Of a stretch of 64,000 nucleotides of DNA, positions 28,159-39,632 are shown in pieces (positions within the stretch are counted from its first letter, which is position 1; each line of letters opens with the position of its first letter). Position numbers and translations under genes: made by a program. The notes under the pieces were generated by a model, which did not search any database, was not told the DNA's origin, and was given only the letters and a program-made list of their open reading frames with translations. The DNA comes from RPQJ01 sp963754125 (lineage in GTDB: Bacteria; Pseudomonadota; Gammaproteobacteria; Steroidobacterales; Steroidobacteraceae): positions 682,001 through 746,000 of the forward strand of contig CAVWEX010000001.1 of the NCBI GenBank assembly GCA_963754125.1. The letters are read 5' to 3'.

Positions 28159-29505
28159 ATGAGCATGTACAACGAAGCGGACGCGCGCGCGATCCTCGAC
28201 AAGGTCGTCAAGCTGTCGAAGGCCGACGAATGCACGGCGACGCTCGAGGGCTCGATCAAGGGCAACGCGCGGTTCGCGCTGAACAACGTCTCGACGAGCG
28301 GCATCGTCAGCGACACCGTGCTCGCCGTGCGCTCGGCCTACGGCAAGCGCCTCGGCACGGCGACCACCAACTCGTACGACGACGCCTCGCTCGAGCGCGT
28401 GGTGCGTCGCGCCGAGGAACTGGCGCAGCTCGCGCCCGAGAACCCGGAGTTCATGCCGGCGCTCGAGAAGCAGGCCTACAAGCCGAGCCCGACCTTCAAC
28501 GCCTCGGTCGCAGGCATCACGCCCGAGTACCGGGCGAAGGTGGCCGCGGACTCCATCGCGCCCTGCCGCGCCGCGAAGATGGTGGCCGCGGGCTTCCTCG
28601 CCGACGGCCAGAGCTTCGTCGCGATCGCCAACAGCAAGGGCAACTTCGGCTACCAGCAGGCGACCAGCCTCGACTACACCTGCACCGTGCGCACCGACGA
28701 CGAGCGCGGCTCGGGCTGGGTCGGCCGCAACGTCAACGATGCCGGCCAGCTCGACGTCGCTGCGGAGGTCCGCACCGCGATGGGCAAGGCCGGCCGCTCC
28801 GTCGACGCCAGGGCGCTCGAGCCCGGCAAGTACACCGTGATCCTCGAGCCCGAAGCGGCCGCCGGACTCATCTCCTTCATGATGCGGTTCTTCGACGCGC
28901 GCCAGGCCGACGAAGGCCGCAGCTTCCTGTCGAAGCGGGGCGGCGGCAACCGGCTCGGCGAGCAGGTGTTCGACCCGCGGGTCAGCATTCACACCGACCC
29001 CTGGGACCCCGTGGTGCCCGTCCTGCCCTGGGACGGCGACGGGCTGCCGCGCGAAAAGTTCGCGCTGGTAGACCAGGGCAAGGTCGCCAACCTCGAGTAC
29101 TCGCGCTACTGGGCGAAGCTCAAGGACAAGCGCGCCATGGGCTCGTCCGGCAACATCGTCATGGCGGGTGGCACGAAGTCCACGGACGAACTCGTCCGCG
29201 GGACGAAGAAGGGCATCCTCGTGACGCGCACCTGGTACATCCGCATGGTCGATCCGCAGACCGTGCTGCTCACCGGCCTCACGCGCGACGGCACGTTCTA
29301 CGTCGAGGACGGCGAGATCCGCTACCCGGTGAAGAATTTCCGCTTCAACGAGTCGCCGGTGATCATGCTCAACAACGTCGAGGAACTCGGCCGGCCCGTG
29401 CGGCTCGGCGGCGGCGGCGGCGGCGGACAGCCCTCGAGGCTGCTGTCCATCCCGCCGATGAAGCTGCGCGACTTCACCTTCACGTCGATCTCGGACGCCG
29501 TCTGA
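28159..29505 (+). CDS. PmbA/TldE family metalloprotease partner
   Basis: A 448-residue TldD/PmbA family protein, start ATG 28159, 25 bases after tldD. It lacks an HExxxH motif, like TldE, so it is the non-zinc partner. Characteristic segments are VRSAYGKRLGTATTNSYDDASLERVVRRAEELAQ, NVNDAGQLDVAAEVRTA, and TGLTRDGTFYVEDGEIRYPVKNFRFNESPV near the end. It has a Gly-rich loop (RLGGGGGGGQPS) and no signal peptide. If the TldD partner is exported by Tat, this protein could travel with it as a complex; that is inference. Confidence 0.88.
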   Translation: MSMYNEADARAILDKVVKLSKADECTATLEGSIKGNARFALNNVSTSGIVSDTVLAVRSAYGKRLGTATTNSYDDASLERVVRRAEELAQLAPENPEFMPALEKQAYKPSPTFNASVAGITPEYRAKVAADSIAPCRAAKMVAAGFLADGQSFVAIANSKGNFGYQQATSLDYTCTVRTDDERGSGWVGRNVNDAGQLDVAAEVRTAMGKAGRSVDARALEPGKYTVILEPEAAAGLISFMMRFFDARQADEGRSFLSKRGGGNRLGEQVFDPRVSIHTDPWDPVVPVLPWDGDGLPREKFALVDQGKVANLEYSRYWAKLKDKRAMGSSGNIVMAGGTKSTDELVRGTKKGILVTRTWYIRMVDPQTVLLTGLTRDGTFYVEDGEIRYPVKNFRFNESPVIMLNNVEELGRPVRLGGGGGGGQPSRLLSIPPMKLRDFTFTSISDAV

Positions 29506-29531
29506 GCAGTGCGGCGCCCGCGAGGCCGGCG

Positions 29532-30276
29532 ATGACCCGCGCCCAGTTCCTGCGGCTGCTGTGCGGCGGCCTCGCGGCGTCGGCGCTGGCGCAGGCCCTG
29601 CCCCGCCGCGCGCTGGGCGGCCGCGGAGCCCGACTACGACTTCTGGTTCACCCGGCTGATGTACGACTCGGGCAACTGGGACGTGGACCAGCGCATGCCC
29701 GCGAACCTGATCATGGCGCTGATCGAGTACACGAGCCTCCGGGTGGACCCGAAGGAGCACGTGCTCGCGCTCGCCGACCCGCGCATGCTCACCGCGCCCT
29801 TCTGCTACCTCGCCGGTCACAAGCTCGTGGAGTTCAACGCCGACGAGCGGCGCAACTTCGAGCAGTACGTGCGCCGCGGCGGCTTCGTGTTCGTGGACGA
29901 CTGCAACCACGACATCGACGGGCTGTTCGCGCGCTCGTTCGAGGCCGAGATGGCCTCGATCTTCGGCGCGAAGGCGCTGCGCCCGCTTCGCAACGACCAC
30001 CCGCTGTACTCGAGCTTCTTCACCTTCGACGGACCGCCGACCACCGGGTTCGAGCTCAACGGCTGGGGCGACGACCTCGTGCACGAGTACCTGCGGGGCA
30101 TCGAGATCGACGGCCGCCTCGGCGTCCTCTACAGCAACAAGGACTACGGTTGCGAGTGGGACTACGACTGGCGCAACAAGCGCTGGCTGGCCGAGGACAA
30201 CACGAAATTCGCGGTCAACATCGCGATCTACGCCCTCGACGGGCTGACGCCCACGAACCTGCGGCAGGAGCCCCGG

Positions 30277-30280
<4 letters not shown>
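29532..30280 (+). CDS. DUF4159 protein, frameshifted
   Basis: About 248 residues. ATG 29532 begins a secretion leader (MTRAQFLRLLCGGLAASALAQALP), then the frame breaks at about 29615-29620 (gcgctgggcg). The body in the next frame is DUF4159: DYDFWFTRLMYDSGNWDVDQRMPANLI, RNFEQYVRRGGFVFVDDCNHDIDG, HPLYSSFFTFDG and VLYSNKDYGCEWDYDWRNKRW. DUF4159 looks like a catalytically uncertain glutamine-amidotransferase-like fold. In the given sequence the frame runs on into the MoxR gene without a stop. An ATGA at 30277-30280 would provide one if a further indel is corrected. It links TldD/PmbA to MoxR. Confidence 0.7.
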
Positions 30281-31276
<996 letters not shown>

Positions 31277-31283
31277 TCGCGCC

Positions 31284-32198
31284 GTGACCGCGGGCATTCC
31301 CGAGTTCATTCCGGCGGACGTCCGGGCCCGGCTGCGCGACCTGCGCCTGCTGGCGCGCCGGCCGTCCGGCAGCCCGGGATTCGGCGGTCACCCCAGCCGC
31401 AGCCGCGGCGCCGGCCTCGAGTTCGCGCAGTACCGCGCCTACCAGCAGGGCGACGATCCGCGGCAGGTCGACTGGAAGCTGCATGCCCGTTCCGACCGCT
31501 ACTACGTGCGCGAGGCCGAGCGCGACAGTCCGCTCGAGGCCTGGCTGCTCGTCGATGCGACCGCGTCGATGGCGCAGGGCGACGCCGCGCGGCCCGGCTG
31601 GTCGCGACTCGACGCGGCGCGCGGCATCGCCGCCTGCGTGATCGATCTCGCGCTGCGCCAGGGCGATCGCTTCGGCCTCGTGACGATCGGTGGCGAGGGC
31701 GTGGCGATGGTTCCGGCCGCGGGCGGCCCGCGCCAGCGCAACCGCTGCCTGCTGCAATTGCACCGGTTGCAGGCCGCGGGCACCTGGCCCGCGGCGGCGA
31801 GCCTGCGTGCCGTGGGCGAGCGCGTCGGTCCCGGCGCCCTCGTGCTGGTGCTCGGCGATTGCTTCGACGAGGCCTGCGTGGTGCTGGCGGAACAGCTGTC
31901 GGCAGCGCGACGCGAAGTGCTGACCGTGCAGATCCTGACCGCCGAGGAGCGCGACTTTCCGTTCCGCGGCGGATACCGCTTCACGGATCCCGAGTCGGGC
32001 GACGAATTGCTGAGCGACGGCGCCTCCGCACGCGAAGGGTTCCTCGAGCGCTTCGCGGCCGCACGTCGCGCCCTCGCGGCGCGGCTGGCCGGCCAGGGCA
32101 TCCGGCACGTCGAGTACTTCCTGGACCAGCCACTCGATGCACCGTTGCAGCGGCTGTTCGGCCGGGCCTCCGGCGACGCCGGTCCGGAGCGAAGTTGA
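31284..32198 (+). CDS. DUF58 domain protein, MoxR partner
   Basis: A 304-residue DUF58 protein. It has the family core GAGLEFAQYRAYQQGDDPRQVDWKLHARSDRYYVREAERDSPLEAWLLVDATASM, where DPRQVDWKLHAR is diagnostic and the final part resembles a VWA metal site (DATAS). It starts at GTG 31284, 7 bases after moxR. DUF58 proteins pair with MoxR ATPases in bacterial stress, cell-shape and enzyme-maturation systems. Its stop shares bases with the TTG start of the next gene (TTGA), implying coupling. Confidence 0.88.
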   Translation: MTAGIPEFIPADVRARLRDLRLLARRPSGSPGFGGHPSRSRGAGLEFAQYRAYQQGDDPRQVDWKLHARSDRYYVREAERDSPLEAWLLVDATASMAQGDAARPGWSRLDAARGIAACVIDLALRQGDRFGLVTIGGEGVAMVPAAGGPRQRNRCLLQLHRLQAAGTWPAAASLRAVGERVGPGALVLVLGDCFDEACVVLAEQLSAARREVLTVQILTAEERDFPFRGGYRFTDPESGDELLSDGASAREGFLERFAAARRALAARLAGQGIRHVEYFLDQPLDAPLQRLFGRASGDAGPERS

Positions 32199-33371
32199 GT
32201 TTCGGGCTGCTGCTGCCGGCCGGCCTGGCGGCCCTGTTCGCGCTGCTGCTGCCGCTGCTGCTGCACCTGCACCGGCGCACGGAGCAGCAACCGGCGATGT
32301 TCGCCGCGCTGCGCTGGCTGCAGGGACGACAGCGCCCGCAGCGCAGGATCCGGTTCGAGGAGTGGCCGCTGCTCGCGCTGCGGCTGCTGCTGCTGGCCGC
32401 ACTCGCGCTGCTGGTCGCGCAGCCCGTGCTCTACGGCGCGGTCGGGCGCTGAGCGCTGGGTCGTGGTCGCACCCGGCATCGATCGGGCCCAGGCCCGCGC
32501 GGCCGTCGCGGCGCCGGACGCCGAGTGGCATTGGCTGGCGCCAGGCTTTCCCCGAACTCGAGCGCGACCCGCCGGCGGGCACGCAGCCGCTCGGCAGCCT
32601 GCTGCGGGAACTCGATGCGACGCTGCGCGGACGATGCGCTCCTGACCGTCGTGGTGCCGGCGCGACTCGAAGGCCTCGACGGCGAGCGCCCTGCCCTGCG
32701 CCGTGACGTGGAGTGGCGCGTGCTCGAGGCCGAAGCGACCGCAACGCCCGTCGCGCGTCCCGCGCCACTGACTCTCGCCGTGCGACACGCACTCCCCGAC
32801 GACCCCGCGCTGCGCTACCTGCGTGCGACCGGGGCGGCATGGAGCGCTGCAGCCGCGGGGCCGGCGGCGAACCGCGCAAGCATCGACATCGCGCCGGCGT
32901 CCGAGCCGATCGGGCCGGAGGTGCGCGGGCTCGTGTGGCTGGTGCCGGGCGCGCTGCCGCCGGAGCTTCGTGCATGGATCGAGGCCGGCGGCACGGCGCT
33001 GCTGGCTGCGGCGACCGAGGCGCCCGGGCGCGACGCGGGCATCGCCCTGTGGCGCAACGCAGGGGGCGAGGCGCTGGTGCGTCGGGCGCGCGCTGGGCAA
33101 CGGCCGCGTGATGCAACTGACGCGCGAACTGGCGCCGGCCACTCTGCCTGAAGTGCTCGATCCCGATTTTCCGGACCGCCTGCGTTCGCTGTTCGAGCCG
33201 GCTCCGCCGCCCGACAGCGCGTACGCCACCACGCACTCGCCGCGGTCCGGCGGACCCGAACTGCCACCGACGCCGCGCCCGCTGCATTCGTGGCTCGCGT
33301 TGCTCGTCGCGACGCTGTTCGCGCTCGAGCGCTGGCTCGCCACGTCGCGCCGCCGCGAGCGTGCCGCATGA
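32195..33371 (+). CDS. BatA-like membrane protein with N-terminal TIGR02226 domain, four frame breaks
   Basis: About 391 residues in five pieces. The N-terminal LSFGLLLPAGLAALFALLLPLLLHLHRRTEQQ has the BatA/TIGR02226 helix and basic loop, and EEWPLLALRLLLLAALALLVAQPVL follows. Frame breaks are at about 32447, at the C run 32550-32553 (cccc where ccc gives FPELERD), 32627 and 33090. Pieces continue VVVAPGIDRAQARAAV, ELERDPPAGTQPLG, TVVVPARLEGLDG and ALGNGRVMQLTREL. A C-terminal helix WLALLVATLFALERWL ends it. It is a membrane partner of MoxR/DUF58. A TTGA junction joins it to DUF58 and ATGA to the next gene. Confidence 0.7.
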
Positions 33372-35521
33372 GCGCGACCGGCGGGCTCGACGGTCTCGCG
33401 AGCGCGGCCCGGCGACGTCGCGCCGCGATCCTCGTTGCGCTGGCGTTGCCGCTCATCCTCGCGGCGGCCGCGGTGGCGTGGCGCGTCGCCGGTGCCGGCG
33501 GACTCGCGGCCGTGCTGGTCGTGCTAATCATGCTGGTCGGGGGCGCCGCCGCGCTGCTCGGGTGGGTCGGCCGCTCGACGCGGCCGTTCGACGAGGGCTG
33601 GGTGGCGCGACAACTCGACGATCGGCGCCCCGATCTCGAGGACAGCGCCGGCCTGCTGCTGCGCGAGCCGGCGCAACTCAACCGCCTGCAGCAGCTGCAG
33701 CGGGCGCGCCTCGAGCGACGGCTGGCCGACGCGCCGCCGCCCGACCTGCGCCCGGCGTGGCCGGGCCGCGCCGTGGCACTCAGTTGGGCGGTCGGCGCGG
33801 CGATCGCTACCGCGGCACTGCTGGTGCCGCCGCTGCACGACGGGCTCCACGCGCGGCGCAGCGCCGGCCCGCGCTCCAGCGCCCGCCACCGCGACCGAGT
33901 CCGCAGCTCGTCGAGCGGCACCTCGACATCGAGCCGCCGGCGTACACGGGACTGCCGGCGCGCAGCGAGGACACGCTCGATGCGAAGCTGCCTGCGGGCT
34001 CGCGCCTTCGCTGGCGCCTGGCATTCGAGCCGCAACCGGAGACGGTCGCACTCGCCTTTCACGACGGCAGCCGCATCGCGCTCGCGCAGGCCGACGGCGT
34101 GTGGACGGCGGAGCGCCGCATCGACCGGTCGGCGCTGTACCGCGTGCTCGTCGATGGCGAGGCCACGGGCGCCGCGACGCCGCTGCACCGACTCGACGCG
34201 ATCGCGGACCGGCCGCCCGCGATCCGCGTCCTCGCGCCGACCCAGGCGGTGACGCTCATCGAGGCGGGCCAGCGGCAGTGGCTGCTCGAGTTCGAGGCGA
34301 GCGACGATCACGGTCTCGGCCCGGCCCGGCTGCAGGTCACGCTCGCGCAGGGCGGCGGCGAGAACGTCACCGTCACGGAGCGCACGATCGCGCTGCGCGG
34401 CAAGGGCGACGCGAGGCAGCAGCGCTACTCGCACCGCCTGGACCTCGCGCAGCTCGGGCTCGCGGCGGGCGACGACGTGATCGTCCGCCTCGGCGTGCAC
34501 GACAACCGAACGCCGACGCCGCAGTCCGCACGCAGCGCCAGCCTGATCCTGCGCTGGCCCATGGGGGGCGGCGAGGAAACGACGGGCATGGAAGGCATCG
34601 TGCGGCAGACGCTGCCCGCGTATTTCCGCAGCCAGCGACAGGTCATCATCGACACCGAGGCGCTCGTCGCGGAGCGCGACAAGCTCGCCGTCGATCGTTT
34701 CGAATCGCGCTCGGACGCGATCGGCATGGACCAGCGGCTGCTGCGACTGCGCTACGGACAGTTCCTCGGCGAGGAGATCGACGAAGGCCGCGGGACTGCG
34801 CACGAGGATCACGACGACGCGCGGAGCCGGACGCCGGAGCGCTGGCACGACGGATTCGGTGCTGGAGCAGTTCGGGCACACGCACGACATCCCCGAGGCC
34901 GCCACGCTGCTCGATCGCGAGACGCGCGAGCTGCTGCGGGCGGCGCTCGGCGAGATGTGGCAGGCGGAGCTGCACCTGCGCCAGGGCCAGCCCGGGCGCG
35001 CGCTGCCCTTTGAATACCGGGCCCTCGATCGCATCAAGCAGGTCCAGCAGGCGAGCCGCATCTATCTCGCGCGCGTGGGACTCGAGCTGCCGCCGATCGA
35101 TGCGACCCGCCGGCTCGCGGGTGAGGCGGGCGGCGTTCGCAGCCGCGGCGATCCGCTGGCGCCGTCCACGCCCGCGGACGCACTGCCGGCGGCCCTCTGG
35201 CAGCGGCTCGGCGAACCCGTTGCGGCCCGCGACGAGGCCGTGGCGAGCGCGCTGCGATCGGACCTCGAGTCACTGGCGAGGTGGGTCGGCGAGCGGGAGA
35301 CCGAGCTGCCGCAGGCCATCGAGCTGCTGGCCGCGATCGACGCGCTGGTCACGGACCCGTCCTGCGAGCCCTGCCGCGCGCAGCTCCAGGCACTGCTGTG
35401 GCCGCTGCTGCCCTCGCCCGCCGCGGCGACCGGCCCGCGTGCGACTGCAGGCGCATCCGGGGCGGCGTACCTCGAGGCCCTCGAATCCGCCGAGTCCCTC
35501 GAGCCTGGGGCGAGCCCTTGA
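33368..35521 (+). CDS. Large DUF4175-like envelope protein, two frame breaks
   Basis: About 717 residues. Two N-terminal membrane helices (RAAILVALALPLILAAAAVAW, LAAVLVVLIMLVGGAAALLGW) are followed by long helical and beta-rich periplasmic parts (VALAFHDGSRIALAQADGVW, IRLGVHDNRTPTPQSARS). Pieces resemble DUF4175 proteins that sit in MoxR/DUF58/BatA operons; the family is not certain. Frame breaks occur at about 33870-33905 and 34800-34860, between SSARHRD and QLVERHLD and before LEQFGHTHD. It starts at ATG 33368 in an ATGA overlap. Its stop overlaps the next start (TTGA), so it belongs to the same polycistron. Confidence 0.6.
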
Positions 35522-37257
35522 ACGCCGCGGTCGTGAGCGCCGTGGTGCTGGCCCTGGGTGTGCTGGCCGGGAGCGTGCGGCTGTTGTGGCCGCGCTCCGC
35601 GGCGACACGGGTGCGACCCTGGCGCACCGCGCTGTTGCTGGTCGGGCAGGCCGCCGCCGCGCTGCTCCTGTACCTGGCGATGTTTCCACCGGGCACCCGC
35701 ACGACGTCCGCAGCCCTCGTCGTCGTCACCGCCCACGCCACGGACGCGCAGCTCGCGCGGATCGAGCCGCAGGCCCGGGCCGTGGCGCTGCCCGAGGCCC
35801 CGGCGAGCGCCGCGGTCGAGCGCGTGGCGGATCTCGCGACGGCGCTGCGTCGCGATCCCGCCGTCGAGCGGCTGAAGATCGTCGGCGCCGGCCTGCCGCC
35901 GCGCGACCGCGACGCCGCGCGGCACCTGAGCCTCGAGTTCGACCCCGCACCGCTGCCGCGCGGGCTGGTCGAGCTGTGGTCGCCACGGCGCGTGACTAGC
36001 GGATCGTCCTGGCGCGTCTCCGGCGTGGTCAACGACGTGCCCGGCGGGACCGTGGAGCTGCTCGATCCGTCGCAGCAGCGGGTCGGCAGCGCTGCGCCCG
36101 GGGACGACGGGCGCTTCACGCTGCAGGCAGACGCGCGCATGCCGGGCCGCGCGCAGTTCCGCCTGCGCATCCGCGACGCCGCGCAAGCCGTGGTCGAGGA
36201 CGTCGAGGTGCCGCTGCTCACGGTGGCGGGCACGCCTTTGCGCGTGCGGGTGCTGTCGGGCGCGCCGAGCCCGGAGCTCAAGTACCTGCGCCGCTGGGCG
36301 CTCGACGCCGGCGTGCAGCTGCAGAGCGAACTCGCGCTGCGCCCGGGCGTGCGGATGCTGCGATCCGCCGCCCCGCTCAGCGCCGATGCGCTGCGCGAAC
36401 TCGACGTCGTGATCCTCGACGAGCGCGCCTGGCAGTCGCTCGGTGTCGCCGGTCGGGACACGCTGGCCGATGCGCTGCGCGCGGGTCTCGGCGTCGTGAT
36501 TCGCGTCACCGGCGCGCTCACCGACCGCGATCGACGAGAACTGAAGGCGCTGGGCTTCGACGTGCGCGACATCGAGCTTGAACAAGCGGTCCGGCTCGCG
36601 GGCGTGCAGACTTCGCTGACGCGACGACCCCTGCACGTCGAGTCCCGCGACGGCGTGCCGCTGCTGCGCGACGGCCGCGGCGAACCGCTGGCGATGTGGC
36701 GCGCGGAGGGTCGGGGCCGCATCGCGCTCTGGTGGCTGAGCGACAGCTACCGGCTCGCGCTCGACGGATCACCCGCCGCTCACGGCACGCTCTGGAGCCA
36801 TGCGCTCGCGACCGTGTCCCGCGCCCGTGGCCTGCGCGAGCCGGAATTCGTGCACGTCGATGCGCGCGTCCACACACGACAGGTGATCTGCGGACTCGAC
36901 GCGGACGCGGAGGCGACCGTGCAGGCCCTCGATGGCAAGCGCGTGCCGCTGCTGCGCGAGTCGTCCGGTTGCGCGGCCTATTGGCCGGAGTCGGCCGGCT
37001 GGCACGTCCTCGACACCGGCGACGGCGACTGGCCGTTCCACGTCCGTGCGGCCGGCGAAGCGCCTGGCCTGCATGCGCAGGAGTTGCGCACCGCGACGGC
37101 GGCAATGGTCGCGAACCGGAGTCAACGACCGGACGGGCCGCCGCCGGGACGCGCGCCCGGATCGCCGTGGCCGTACCTGCTCGGCTGCCTCGTCGCGCTG
37201 GGCGCGACGTGGTGGCTGGAGCGGTCGCGCGTCGGACGAACGCAGGAGAAAGCATGA
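35518..37257 (+). CDS. Large membrane protein of the MoxR operon, unknown function
   Basis: A 579-residue protein that I do not recognise. Two N-terminal helices (AVVSAVVLALGVLAGSV, WRTALLLVGQAAAALLLYL) and one C-terminal helix (WPYLLGCLVALGATWWLERS) flank a large extracytoplasmic region. Inside it is an Ig-like or carboxypeptidase-regulatory-like part (VELLDPSQQRVGSAAPGDDGRFTLQADARM) and a glutamine-amidotransferase-like stretch (LDVVILDERAWQSLGVAG). Start TTG 35518 overlaps the upstream stop; GTG 35530 is an alternative. ATGA links it to the esterase gene. It is not frameshifted. Confidence 0.6.
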   Translation: MNAAVVSAVVLALGVLAGSVRLLWPRSAATRVRPWRTALLLVGQAAAALLLYLAMFPPGTRTTSAALVVVTAHATDAQLARIEPQARAVALPEAPASAAVERVADLATALRRDPAVERLKIVGAGLPPRDRDAARHLSLEFDPAPLPRGLVELWSPRRVTSGSSWRVSGVVNDVPGGTVELLDPSQQRVGSAAPGDDGRFTLQADARMPGRAQFRLRIRDAAQAVVEDVEVPLLTVAGTPLRVRVLSGAPSPELKYLRRWALDAGVQLQSELALRPGVRMLRSAAPLSADALRELDVVILDERAWQSLGVAGRDTLADALRAGLGVVIRVTGALTDRDRRELKALGFDVRDIELEQAVRLAGVQTSLTRRPLHVESRDGVPLLRDGRGEPLAMWRAEGRGRIALWWLSDSYRLALDGSPAAHGTLWSHALATVSRARGLREPEFVHVDARVHTRQVICGLDADAEATVQALDGKRVPLLRESSGCAAYWPESAGWHVLDTGDGDWPFHVRAAGEAPGLHAQELRTATAAMVANRSQRPDGPPPGRAPGSPWPYLLGCLVALGATWWLERSRVGRTQEKA

Positions 37258-37940
37258 AGTACACGACGATCGAGACGACGGACGAGGTCACGCTCGCGCC
37301 CGCACAGGCGCCGGTGGCCTCGGTGGTGCTGCTGCACGGCCTCGGTGCGGACGGCTGGGACTTCGTGCCGATCGTGGCGGAGCTCGGCCTGCCGGACACG
37401 CTGCCGGTGCGCTTCGTGTTTCCGCATGCGCCGGTCCGACCCGTGACGGTGAACAACGGCTACGAGATGCGCGCCTGGTACGACATCAAGTCGTTCACGC
37501 CCGAGGGCCGGGCGGATGCGGCGGGACTCGCCGAGTCCACGCGGCGCGTGAATGAGTATCTGCAGGCGGAGATGGCTCGCGGTGTCGAGGCGTCGCGCAT
37601 CGTGCTCGCCGGCTTCTCGCAGGGCGGCGCGGTGGCATTGAGCGGCGGGTTGCGCTTCGGCGAGCGGCTGGCGGGCCTGCTCGCGCTCTCGACCTACCTG
37701 CCGTATCCGGAGACCCTCGCCGCCGGCAAGTCGGCGGCGAACTCGGACGTGCCGATCCTGATGTGCCACGGGCGGATGGACCCGGTGGTGCCGGTCTCCA
37801 TGGGCCTGGAAGCGCGCGACGTGCTCACGGCCCAGGGGTACGCGGTCGAGTGGCACGAGTACCCGATGCAGCACGAAGTGTGCGCCGACGAACTCGTGGT
37901 GATCGGGCGCTGGCTGCGGGCGCGGCTGGCCGGCGCCTGA
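37254..37940 (+). CDS. Carboxylesterase / phospholipase alpha/beta-hydrolase
   Basis: A 228-residue cytoplasmic alpha/beta hydrolase of the EstB/YpfH type. Oxyanion region VVLLHGLGADGWDFVPI, nucleophile elbow LAGFSQGGAVALS with catalytic Ser, Asp in CHGRMDPVVPV, and His in PMQHEVCADE. It should cleave short-chain acyl esters or lysophospholipids. It starts at ATG 37254 in an ATGA overlap, so it closes the long MoxR operon. It could be a passenger gene with no mechanistic link to the operon. The M28 peptidase gene converges 5 bases on. Confidence 0.88.
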   Translation: MKYTTIETTDEVTLAPAQAPVASVVLLHGLGADGWDFVPIVAELGLPDTLPVRFVFPHAPVRPVTVNNGYEMRAWYDIKSFTPEGRADAAGLAESTRRVNEYLQAEMARGVEASRIVLAGFSQGGAVALSGGLRFGERLAGLLALSTYLPYPETLAAGKSAANSDVPILMCHGRMDPVVPVSMGLEARDVLTAQGYAVEWHEYPMQHEVCADELVVIGRWLRARLAGA

Positions 37941-37945
37941 CCCGG

Positions 37946-39575
37946 CTACTTGCCCCCGGCGGACGCGCGCTCGGCGTCGCTCGCGGCACGCACCACGCCG
38001 TATTCGATTCCCGCGTTCCAGCCCGGCCAGGTGCCGTCGTCGGCGAGGGCGCGGCCGGCTTCGTACGCGACGCGAGCTTCCTGGGCGGTGCCGGCGAAGG
38101 TCCATGCCGGATCGAACTCGTCGGTGGTCTGGTGGTAGTGGCGCGCGTTGTAGGCCTCGACCCAGGCATTGCCCGCGGCCGTGCCGCCCTCGACGAGGTC
38201 GCGACCGGCGCGAAATGCAACTGCCGGCACACCCTTCTTCGCGAACGGGAAATGGTCCGAGCGGAAGTACCAGCCGGCTTCCGGATTGGGCTCGGGCGTG
38301 ACCCGCAGCCCGAGTGCCGCCGCCGCGTCTGCCAGCCGTGACTCGAGATCGGTGCGGCCGCCGCCGACGAGCTCGATGTCGCGCGCTGCCGGCAGCACGA
38401 CGTGCGGGTCGAGGTTGATCACGCCGGCCGTCTTCGCGAGCGGATAGACCGGGTTCGCCGCGTAGTACTCGGCGCCCAGCAGGCCCTTTTCCTCGGCGGT
38501 CCAGGCCGCGAACACGACCGTCCGGGCGGGACGCGACGCGGCGGCGAAGGCGCGCGCAATCTCGAGGACCTCGGCCGTACCGGTGGCGTTGTCCACCGCA
38601 CCGTTGCGGAGACCGTCGCCACGGGCGTCCGGCCCGTTGCGGCCGTTGGCGTCCCAGTGCGCGCCGTACAGCACGTATTCGCCGGGCCGCGAAGTCCCCG
38701 GCAGCCGGCCGATGACGTTGTGGCTGACGACGTCGGTCGCACGGACGTCACCGCTCGCGCTCAGGGTGGCGCCCCGCAGCGCGAATGCGCGGAAGCCCGG
38801 GTCGCGCGCCTGGCGCTTGAGCGCCGTCGAGCTCGAGGCCCGCGCGCGCGAGCACGTCCGTGGCGACGTCCCGCCGCAGCCAGCCGCTCAGCTGCATCGG
38901 CGACGGCTTCAGCGGCGCAAGCACGAAGCCCGGCAACGCGTCGCCGCTCGCGACCTGCAGGAACGGGTAGCTCGCCGCCGCGTCCTCGTGGATCACGAGC
39001 GCGCCGAGTGCGCCTGCCTTCGCCGCCGCCTCGAACTTGCTGCCGACGCGACCGGCCAGCACCATGCGCCGGCCCTCGAAGCCGAGGTCCTTGCCCGCCT
39101 CGAAGTCCGGGTCGTTGGCCAGCACGACCACGATGCTGCCGCGCACGTCGACCCCGGCGTACGCGTCCCAGCCGCGCGCCGGATCGACGACGCCGTAGCC
39201 GCCGAACACCAGCGGTGCATTCGCGACTTCAGTTCGCCCGGCGTTGCGCAGCGCCAGTGTCGCCTGCTCGCCGATCGCGAGCGGCAGGGTCTTGCCGCCG
39301 ACCGTCACCGACAACGCCGCACCGGGCAGGCGGTCGAGCCGCACCAGCGGCACCTCCTGGACCCAGCGGCCGTCCGCCCCGCCCGGCTCGAGGCCCGCGG
39401 CGGCAAAGGCGCGGGTCAGGTATTCGACGGTCTTGTGCTCGCCGGCCTCGCCGGGCCCGCGCCCTTCGAAGGCGTCGGAGGCGAGGACTCGCACGTCCTC
39501 GCGGATGCGGTCAGCGGAAATGACGACGGGGGCCTGGGCGGTGGCCGCGGCGAAGACAAGAGGAAGGATGGTCAT
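37946..39575 (-). CDS. M28 family zinc aminopeptidase, one frameshift
   Basis: About 542 residues, with a short signal peptide (MTILPLVFAAATAQA) and a PA domain before an M28 catalytic domain. Zinc ligands and catalysts appear as HWDANG, GAVDNATG, TAEEKGLLGAEYY, INLDPHVV and YHQTTDEFD. It is a secreted or periplasmic aminopeptidase. The frame breaks at about 38825-38830: an extra G in gacggcgctc, since removal gives LELDALKRQARDPGF. Otherwise complete. It converges on the esterase gene at 37940-37946. Confidence 0.85.
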
Positions 39576-39632
39576 GGACCATGATGGCGAGCGGCCCGCC
39601 GTCCATGCAAGGGGGCGCCTCCGGGGGCGCCG